DNA of 64,000 bases from Bacteroidales bacterium (lineage in GTDB: Bacteria; Bacteroidota; Bacteroidia; Bacteroidales; Rikenellaceae), in NCBI GenBank assembly GCA_910575495.1, contig CAJTFS010000001.1, positions 186,001 to 250,000 on the forward strand, in the 5' to 3' direction. Numbering within the stretch: the first letter of the stretch is position 1; each line of letters begins with the position of its first letter. Of the stretch, positions 58,739 to 64,000 are shown piece after piece. The position numbers were made by a program, and so were the translations under genes. The notes under the pieces are model-generated. The model searched no databases. It was not told where the DNA came from and worked only from the letters and a program-made list of their open reading frames with translations.

Positions 58739-59445
58739 GGCTGCATGTCGGTTGTGTCGAAGTCGTAGCCCAGCCGTTTGCCGGTCACGAACTTCGAATT
58801 GTCCATCTTGGTGTTGAACTGGTCGACCGTGACGCGGGCGAAGGTCTCGTAGGGCGGCGTGAGGAGGTCGAAATCGAGCGCGTGGGCGATGGATTCCTCC
58901 AGGATGGAGACCAGCGCGCGACGGTCGATTTCGGCGGTGCCGAAATCGGCGGCCCGGACCGAAATCAAGCCCTTGCCCTCGACGAAATAACGACGCTCGC
59001 GGTTGATGAACAAGCGCCCGATGAGGTAGCCCTCGTCGGCATTGCGGTTGAACTTGAACGAATCGGAGAGGAAGTTATAGATGTTGACCATGCCGCAATA
59101 GGCGTTCTGGGCATCGGCGGCAACGTAGGGCGTCCGCCGCACGGGGTGCTGCCCGTCGAAGTCGAAGACATCGGTGTGCATCTGGAAGATGAGGATGTCG
59201 CTGGCCACCTGCAGCTGGGTCTCGAACTTGCCGCGGTCGCGGTACTCGATCCGCACGCGGCGGTCGAGCTTGCCGTCGAGGGCGTCGTCGAATTCCGACG
59301 CCATTTCGAAAAGCACCTCCTTCAACAGGTTGAAGGCGGCGAAAGTGTTGTCGAAGACCTGCTGTTTGAGGCTCGACTTGCGGACCACGGTTTCGAGAAT
59401 CCGCGCACGGAGCGGAGGGGTTTCCATGAATTCGGAATTAGACAT
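58735..59445 (-). CDS. Conserved Bacteroidales protein of unknown function
   Basis: The 236-residue protein has no signal peptide or membrane segment. Recognisable conserved-looking stretches are LKQQVFDNTFAAFNLLKEVL, VRIEYRDRGKFETQLQVASD and AYCGMVNIYNFLSDSFKFNR, then YLIGRLFINRERRYFVEG. Closely similar proteins occur across Bacteroidales, to my knowledge without an assigned role. No catalytic motif is evident. The gene overlaps the S9B peptidase start by 4 bases and lies 83 bases after the glucosaminidase gene on the same strand. Confidence 0.8.
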   Translation of the reverse strand: MSNSEFMETPPLRARILETVVRKSSLKQQVFDNTFAAFNLLKEVLFEMASEFDDALDGKLDRRVRIEYRDRGKFETQLQVASDILIFQMHTDVFDFDGQHPVRRTPYVAADAQNAYCGMVNIYNFLSDSFKFNRNADEGYLIGRLFINRERRYFVEGKGLISVRAADFGTAEIDRRALVSILEESIAHALDFDLLTPPYETFARVTVDQFNTKMDNSKFVTGKRLGYDFDTTDMQP

Positions 59446-59528
59446 TCATAAACTTGCGGCGGGTCCGGAAGGATTGCGGAAGCGGAACGACCGCGCATTC
59501 CCGATACGGACTGCGACCTGAAAAAGCG

Positions 59529-60527
59529 TTATTTGATCCGCAGCTCCTGGCCGGCCGCGAGCACAGCGCCCGACTTCAAGCCGTTGAGCTTCTCCAGCGA
59601 GCGGGTGCGGATGCCGTAGGACTGGGCCACGGAAGCCGCGGTTTCGCCCTGGCGGCAGAGGTGGTGGCGGGCATTGCCGTCCCAGGCCTTCTTCTTACGC
59701 TCGATGAAGACCACTTCGCCGTGGGCCGGACGCGTGCGGCGGCCCTTCACGTCGTTGAACTTGCGCAGGTTGCCCGCCGAAAGCCGGAACTTGCTGCCGA
59801 TGTTCTCGTAGGAGTCGTCCTCCTTGGCCAGCACGTAGTGCACGCCGTTGGTCGTGTAGACGTTGTAACCCTCGTGCGAATTGATCGTCACCCGGTAGTT
59901 GTCGGGGTCGATCAGATAGCCGCCGATGGCCAGGCTGCTCTGCGAGGAACTCCGCGAACTCTCCTCCAGGGTCTTGCCCTTGCTGGCGGCGTAAAGCCGC
60001 TCGCCGTCGGTGGGCGAATCGAGCAGGTGGAGGTTGTAGTACTCGATGATGCGGATCAGACGCTGCGCATAGTCGGGCGCCGTGGCGTAGCCGGCAGCCT
60101 TCAGACCGCGCGCCCAGCTCTTGTAGTCGGTCGACGGATAGGCGAAAAGCGAGTCGTAGCGGGGCTGCGTGTCGAGAAATACGGCATGGTCATGATACGA
60201 CGCCTCGACCGATTCGTAGGCGCGGAAACACTCGTCCTTCTCGTCGTCGTCGTGATAGACCCTGGGGCCGGTCCAGTTCTTCTTGCACTTGATGCCGAAA
60301 TGGTTGTTCGACTCGAGCGAAAGACGGCTGTTGCCGCTGTCCGACTCGAGGATGCCCTGCGCCATGGTGATGCTGGCCGGAATGCCGTAGCGCTCCATCT
60401 GGGCCACGGCGATGGACTTGTAACGCTCGATATACTCCTCGCGCGAGATGCGCGTCTGCGCAGCGGCCGAACAGATACCCGCCAGGGCGATCGCGCCCGC
60501 AAGTATTGCTTTTCTTGAAAAAATCAT
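59529..60527 (-). CDS. Exported glucosaminidase (GH73) with two LysM domains
   Basis: A peptidoglycan hydrolase of 332 residues with signal peptide MIFSRKAILAGAIALAGICS plus AAAQ. The GH73 domain (about 30-175) has MAQGILESDSGNSRLS, with Glu as the likely catalyst, and NNHFGIKCKKNW. Two LysM-like segments follow (VYTTNGVHYVLAKEDDSYEN and HHLCRQGETAASVAQSYGIR), which bind glycan chains. It probably trims the wall during growth or separation. A -7 box TACCTTTG (60560-60553, minus strand) lies 25 bases before the ATG. Confidence 0.93.
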   Translation of the reverse strand: MIFSRKAILAGAIALAGICSAAAQTRISREEYIERYKSIAVAQMERYGIPASITMAQGILESDSGNSRLSLESNNHFGIKCKKNWTGPRVYHDDDEKDECFRAYESVEASYHDHAVFLDTQPRYDSLFAYPSTDYKSWARGLKAAGYATAPDYAQRLIRIIEYYNLHLLDSPTDGERLYAASKGKTLEESSRSSSQSSLAIGGYLIDPDNYRVTINSHEGYNVYTTNGVHYVLAKEDDSYENIGSKFRLSAGNLRKFNDVKGRRTRPAHGEVVFIERKKKAWDGNARHHLCRQGETAASVAQSYGIRTRSLEKLNGLKSGAVLAAGQELRIK

Positions 60528-60560
60528 TATCTTTGTTTTAAGTTAGGCCCAACAAAGGTA
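60528..60560. promoter_or_regulatory. Divergent -7 boxes between the glucosaminidase and DUF4254 genes
   Basis: TATCTTTG (60528-60535, + strand) abuts the glucosaminidase ATG and precedes the DUF4254 start by 66 bases. TACCTTTG (60560-60553, - strand) serves the glucosaminidase gene. The two promoters overlap, so firing of one may hinder the other. Confidence 0.6.
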
Positions 60561-60601
60561 TAACAATCCGACGAAATAACCATATCCAAACCGACCGAAA
60601 T

Positions 60602-61204
60602 ATGTTCACCCCAAACGCCAACGCTGTTTTCAACCGTTCGATCGACGACTACCACCGCACGGACGACGTGGACCGTCCCGTCGAAAATCCCTATCCGGCG
60701 GAGTCGCTCGACCACCTGCTCTATCTGAAGAACTGGATCGACACGGTCCAGTGGCACCTCGAGGACATCATCCGCAATCCGGAGATCGATCCCGCAGAGG
60801 CATTGGCGATCAAGCGGCGCATCGACCGCTCGAACCAGGAGCGCACCGACATGGTGGAATACATCGACTCGTGGCTGCTGGAGAAATACAAGGACACGGC
60901 CGTGGCTCCCGACGCCCGCCTCAACACCGAGACGCCGGCCTGGGCCATCGACAGGCTCTCGATCCTGGCCCTGAAGATCTACCACATGAAGCAGGAGACC
61001 CTCCGCACCGACGTCGGCGACGCCCACCGCGCCGCCTGCCGGGCGAAGCTGGAGGTGCTCGAAACCCAGCAGGCCGACCTGTCGCAGGCGATCGAGGAGC
61101 TGCTCGAAGACATCGAAGCGGGCCGCAAGTACATGAAGACCTACAAACAGATGAAGATGTACAACGACCCGGCGCTCAATCCGGTGCTCTATGGCAAAAA
61201 ATAA
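60602..61204 (+). CDS. DUF4254 protein
   Basis: The 200-residue, mostly helical protein (MFTPNANAVFNRSIDDYHRT; YLKNWIDTVQWHLEDIIRNP; KYMKTYKQMKMYNDPALNPV) matches DUF4254, a family of unknown function in Bacteroidota and some others. No signal, membrane segment or catalytic motif is seen. Its last 14 bases overlap the glycosyltransferase gene that follows. The pairing DUF4254-GT9 is a recurring arrangement and suggests a partner role in lipopolysaccharide or glycan synthesis, which is an inference. Confidence 0.88.
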   Translation: MFTPNANAVFNRSIDDYHRTDDVDRPVENPYPAESLDHLLYLKNWIDTVQWHLEDIIRNPEIDPAEALAIKRRIDRSNQERTDMVEYIDSWLLEKYKDTAVAPDARLNTETPAWAIDRLSILALKIYHMKQETLRTDVGDAHRAACRAKLEVLETQQADLSQAIEELLEDIEAGRKYMKTYKQMKMYNDPALNPVLYGKK

Positions 61205-62228
61205 GACGCTGCCCCGGCACCTGCTGGTGTTCCGCACCTCGGCCATGGGCGATGTGGCCATGCTGCCGCATGCCCTGCGCGCCCTGCGCACGGCATATCC
61301 CGACCTGCGGATCACGGTGGCGACGCAGCGGATCTTCCGGCCTCTGTTCGAAGAGCTGGGCGTCGATTTCCTGGAAGTCGACATCAGGGGACGCCACCAT
61401 TCGCTGGCCGGCATGCTGCGGCTGGCCGGCGAAGCCCGCCGGACGGGGGTCGACGCCGTGGCCGACGTCCACGGTGTGATGCGCTCCGCAATATTCCGCC
61501 ACCGGATGCGCCTCTACGGCATCCCGACGGCCCACATCGACAAGGAACACACCCGCAAACGGCGCTTCATCCGCCAGGGCGGGTCCTGCGCGGCCCCTCT
61601 GCGCCACACGGTGCTGCGCTACTGCGACGTCTTCCGCCGCCTCGGATTCGAATTCGACGACCCGATGCCGGCCCTTCGCACCGAGCGCCCCAATCCGATG
61701 GGCGACAGCCCCAAAAACGGCCGCTGGGTGGGTTTCGCGCCTTTCTCGGCCCAGCGGGGCAAGACCTATCCGGAAGATCTGGCGCGCGAAGCCGTAAGGT
61801 TGCTCGCGAAGCGCTGCGAGCGGCTTTTCGTTCATGGCGGAGGAGGATCCGAAGCCGACTTCGCCCGCGAGATGGAACAGACCTACCCCAACGTGACGGC
61901 CCTCTGCGGCCGAGCGGGGCTGGCCGAAGAGACCGACCTGATCGCCCATCTCGACTGCGTGGTCTCGATGGATTCGCTGGTCATGCACCTGGCGGCGCTG
62001 ACGGCCACGCCCGCCGTGTCGGTATGGGGCGCCACGCACCCCGGACTGGGATTTTTGGGCTGGGGCAGCGATCCGAAACTCGTTCTGCAGGCCGACATGC
62101 CGTGCCGCCCCTGCTCGGTCTTCGGGGCCAAACCGTGCCGCTACGGCGACTACCGTTGTCTGCGCGCGGTCACTCCGCAGATGATCGCCGACAAGGTGGA
62201 GGAAGTGCTGGCAACGCCCGGCTCATAA
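61191..62228 (+). CDS. Glycosyltransferase family 9 protein (heptosyltransferase-like)
   Basis: The 345-residue GT-B enzyme starts MAKNKTLPRHLLVFRTSAMG, with the R-x-S-A-M-G-D-V start motif of ADP-heptose:LPS heptosyltransferases. The C-terminal donor-binding half contains VGFAPFSAQRGKTYPEDLAR, CLVSMDSLVMHLAAL-like sequence (CVVSMDSLVMHLAALTATP) and VWGATHPGLGF. The sugar and acceptor are unknown, and LPS core or another surface glycan is likely. It overlaps the DUF4254 gene and is followed by a strong terminator at 62351. Confidence 0.93.
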   Translation: MAKNKTLPRHLLVFRTSAMGDVAMLPHALRALRTAYPDLRITVATQRIFRPLFEELGVDFLEVDIRGRHHSLAGMLRLAGEARRTGVDAVADVHGVMRSAIFRHRMRLYGIPTAHIDKEHTRKRRFIRQGGSCAAPLRHTVLRYCDVFRRLGFEFDDPMPALRTERPNPMGDSPKNGRWVGFAPFSAQRGKTYPEDLAREAVRLLAKRCERLFVHGGGGSEADFAREMEQTYPNVTALCGRAGLAEETDLIAHLDCVVSMDSLVMHLAALTATPAVSVWGATHPGLGFLGWGSDPKLVLQADMPCRPCSVFGAKPCRYGDYRCLRAVTPQMIADKVEEVLATPGS

Positions 62229-62350
62229 GACCAAGGGGCGCGCAGACAATTGCGCATCTACGCCGAACCGGGCATCTTCGTTGCCCCGGACGCGGCCATT
62301 CCTTGAAAATGACCATATCGCGGCAAAAACACCGGCAGCCACCGAACATA

Positions 62351-62390
62351 AAAATGGCGGGCATTGCAATTTTGCAATGCCCGCCATTTT
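62351..62390. terminator. Bidirectional terminator between convergent GT9 and Nfn genes
   Basis: A perfect 19-base stem (AAAATGGCGGGCATTGCAA and its complement) with only TT between the arms is A-rich on the left and T-rich on the right. The leftward gene ends at 62405. Confidence 0.93.
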
Positions 62391-62404
62391 GAAGAAAGAG
62401 GAAG

Positions 62405-63799
62405 CTATTCGGCGAATTTCCTCCGAACATATTCGTCGATCGCCTTGGCGGCGGTACGCCCGGCGCCCATGGCAAGGATAACGGTGGCGGCACCCGTCAC
62501 GGCATCGCCGCCGGCGAAGACGCCCTCGCGCGACGTGACGCCCGCGGCATCGGCCGTGATGCACCCGCGGCGGTCGGTCTCCAGTCCGGCCGTCGTAGCG
62601 GCCAGCAGCGGATTGGGCGAAGTACCCAAAGCCATGATGACCACGTCGCACCCGATCTCGAACTCCGACCCGGCCTTGACCACCGGCGAACGGCGGCCGC
62701 TGGCATCGGGCTCGCCCAACTCCATCTCCACGCAACGCACGCCGCGCACCCAACCGTCGTCGGTGCCCAGCACCTCCACGGGATTGGTCAGCATCCGAAA
62801 GCGGATGCCCTCCTCCTTGGCGTGATGCACCTCCTCGGCGCGCGCGGGAAGCTCGGCTTCGCCGCGGCGGTAGACGATCGTCGCCTCGGCACCCAGTCGG
62901 CGGGCCGTGCGCACGGCATCCATGGCCACGTTGCCGCCGCCGACCACCACCACGCTACGGCCCACGTAGATGGGCGTGTCGGACTCCTCGTCGTAGGCCC
63001 GCATCAGATTGGCGCGCGTGAGGAACTCGTTGGCCGAGACCACGCCGTTGAGATTCTCGCCGGGAATGCCCATGAAACGGGGCAGACCGGCACCCGAACC
63101 GATGAAGACGGCGTCGTAGCCCTCCTCGTCGAGCAACGAATCGATGGTCACGGTACGTCCCACGATGACGTCGGTCTCGATCTCGACACCCAGGCGGCGC
63201 ACCTCGTCGATCTCGCGCGCCACGATCGTCTCCTTGGGCAGGCGGAACTCGGGAATGCCGTAGACAAGCACCCCGCCGACCTTGTGCAGCGCCTCGAAAA
63301 TCTTCACGCCGTAGCCCATCTTGGCCAGGTCGCTGGCGCAGGCCAGACCTGCGGGGCCGCTGCCGATGACGGCTACCCGGCGGCCGTTGCGCGCCACAGG
63401 CTCGGCGGCGGCAGAGGAGTGCGCCAGTTTCCAGTCGCCGACGAAGCGCTCCAGCTTGCCGATAGCCACCGGCTCGCCCTTGATGCCGAGGATGCAAGCA
63501 CCCTCGCACTGGGTCTCCTGCGGGCAGACGCGACCGCAGACCGAAGGCAGCGAACTGTCGCGCGCGATGACGGCGGCAGCACCGGCCGGATCGCCCCGGT
63601 GCAGGGCGGCGATGAACTCGGGAATCCGGACACCGACGGGACAGGCCGCCACGCAACGCGGATTCTTGCAGTTGAGACAACGCGACGCCTCGAGGGTCGC
63701 CTCGTCGAGATTGTAGCCGAAGCACACCTCCTCGAAATTGGTGGCCCGGCGAGCAGGATCCTGCTCGCGCACGGGAACGCGCGGAATTTTGTTTGCCAT
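62405..63799 (-). CDS. NfnB/GltD-type NADPH-dependent flavoprotein
   Basis: The 464-residue protein resembles the glutamate synthase small subunit fold. An N-terminal domain carries cysteine motifs for two [4Fe-4S] clusters (CLNCKNPRCVAACPVG and CPQETQCEGACILG). An FAD-binding motif (VAVIGSGPAGLACASDLAKM) and an NADP-binding motif (VVVVGGGNVAMDAVRTARRL) follow. It is 3 bases downstream of a gene for the NfnA-like partner. That pairing points to an electron-bifurcating NADH-dependent ferredoxin:NADP oxidoreductase or sulfide dehydrogenase rather than glutamate synthase, because no gltB-like large subunit is adjacent. It ends at the terminator 62351. Confidence 0.88.
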   Translation of the reverse strand: MANKIPRVPVREQDPARRATNFEEVCFGYNLDEATLEASRCLNCKNPRCVAACPVGVRIPEFIAALHRGDPAGAAAVIARDSSLPSVCGRVCPQETQCEGACILGIKGEPVAIGKLERFVGDWKLAHSSAAAEPVARNGRRVAVIGSGPAGLACASDLAKMGYGVKIFEALHKVGGVLVYGIPEFRLPKETIVAREIDEVRRLGVEIETDVIVGRTVTIDSLLDEEGYDAVFIGSGAGLPRFMGIPGENLNGVVSANEFLTRANLMRAYDEESDTPIYVGRSVVVVGGGNVAMDAVRTARRLGAEATIVYRRGEAELPARAEEVHHAKEEGIRFRMLTNPVEVLGTDDGWVRGVRCVEMELGEPDASGRRSPVVKAGSEFEIGCDVVIMALGTSPNPLLAATTAGLETDRRGCITADAAGVTSREGVFAGGDAVTGAATVILAMGAGRTAAKAIDEYVRRKFAE

Positions 63800-63802
63800 A
63801 GC

Positions 63803-64000
63803 TTACTTGTCCAATCCGATTCTACATTGGTGACCCGCCGCACGCTCGGCGGCGATGGCCGCGGCGCGCTGCTCCTGCGTACGATACATACCCTGACGGC
63901 GCATCGCCTCGTCGAAGTCGACCTGGTGGGCGTCGAACTCGGGTCCGTCGACGCAGGTGAAGCGCGTGCGTCCGCCCACGCTCACGCGGCAGGCGCCGCA
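63803..64000 (-). CDS. NfnA-like FAD/NAD-binding subunit, C-terminal part
   Basis: Only the last 65 residues are present, read in frame from the window edge: CGACRVSVGGRTRFTCVDGP, then EFDAHQVDFDEAMRRQG and MYRTQEQRAAAIA. The CGxCR...C pattern is the [2Fe-2S] site of NfnA and sulfide/dihydroorotate dehydrogenase-like subunits, and CVDGPEFDAHQVDFDE is diagnostic of that group. The GTG at 63985 is internal. It lies directly upstream of the NfnB-like gene, with which it should form a complex that links NAD(H), NADP(H) and ferredoxin. Confidence 0.88.
   Translation of the reverse strand, partial: CGACRVSVGGRTRFTCVDGPEFDAHQVDFDEAMRRQGMYRTQEQRAAAIAAERAAGHQCRIGLDK

Overview
The window is about 64 kb of GC-rich chromosome from a member of the Bacteroidota, most probably Rikenellaceae and close to Alistipes. 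This rests on the sequence itself. Family markers include a gldE-type DUF21/CBS gene, DUF4270 and DUF4254 genes, an S46 dipeptidyl peptidase and many exported lipoproteins. Several starts are preceded by the Bacteroidetes -7 box TAnnTTTG, some with a TTTG -33 box about 19-20 bases further up, and purine-rich Shine-Dalgarno sequences are scarce. High GC with a GC-rich third codon position makes long antisense reading frames common. They were not annotated. The content is mainly housekeeping: no prophage, insertion sequence, CRISPR array or conjugative element was seen.

Layout. 1-7856 (+): truB (cut by the window), queA, a short glycogen-synthase-like gene with a DUF4270 lipoprotein, topA and a C1 aminopeptidase. 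8035-20590 (-): a pentapeptide-repeat gene, a phosphopantetheinyl transferase, gldE and the tail of the division/wall cluster (ftsZ, ftsA, ftsQ, murC, murG), then comM and dnaB. 20843-25693 (-): comF, priA, yitT and a radical-SAM gene. 25780-32586 (-): an exported endonuclease, dtd, rluA-type, cdd, a SIMPL protein, rlmD and a coiled-coil lipoprotein. 32675-39461 (+): an MBL hydrolase, an FkbM methyltransferase, trmD, lpxB, an FAH-family gene, maf and an S46 peptidase, followed by tRNA-Leu(GAG). 40494-48958 (-): superoxide dismutase, rubredoxin, asd, PBP1A, a large metallopeptidase/propeller/barrel protein and a SUI1-like factor. 49233-50315 (+): a DUF4435 gene. 50572-53989 (-): lysC and a prolyl oligopeptidase. 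54200-55027 (+): dapD, then a gene-poor 1.1 kb with repeats and a broken FISUMP gene. 56140-60527 (-): ogt, a DPP-IV-type peptidase, an unknown conserved gene and a LysM glucosaminidase. 60602-62228 (+): DUF4254 and GT9. 62405-64000 (-): an Nfn/GltD-type oxidoreductase pair, cut by the window.

The genes fit three themes. Envelope growth and division are covered by murC, murG, ftsQAZ, PBP1A, lpxB, the glucosaminidase and GT9, with lysC, asd and dapD supplying diaminopimelate. tRNA and rRNA maturation is covered by truB, queA, trmD, rlmD, rluA, dtd and tRNA-Leu. Exported protein breakdown is covered by C1, S46, S9A and S9B peptidases, as expected of a gut organism that ferments peptides.

The most unusual items are a 995-residue HExxH/propeller/beta-barrel protein, an FtsQ with a coiled-coil insertion of about 115 residues, a free-standing TOPRIM-like DUF4435 gene with a promoter almost on its start codon, a lipoprotein that also has a C-terminal membrane helix, and several dispersed short repeats at gene borders that supply stop or start codons to neighbouring genes.
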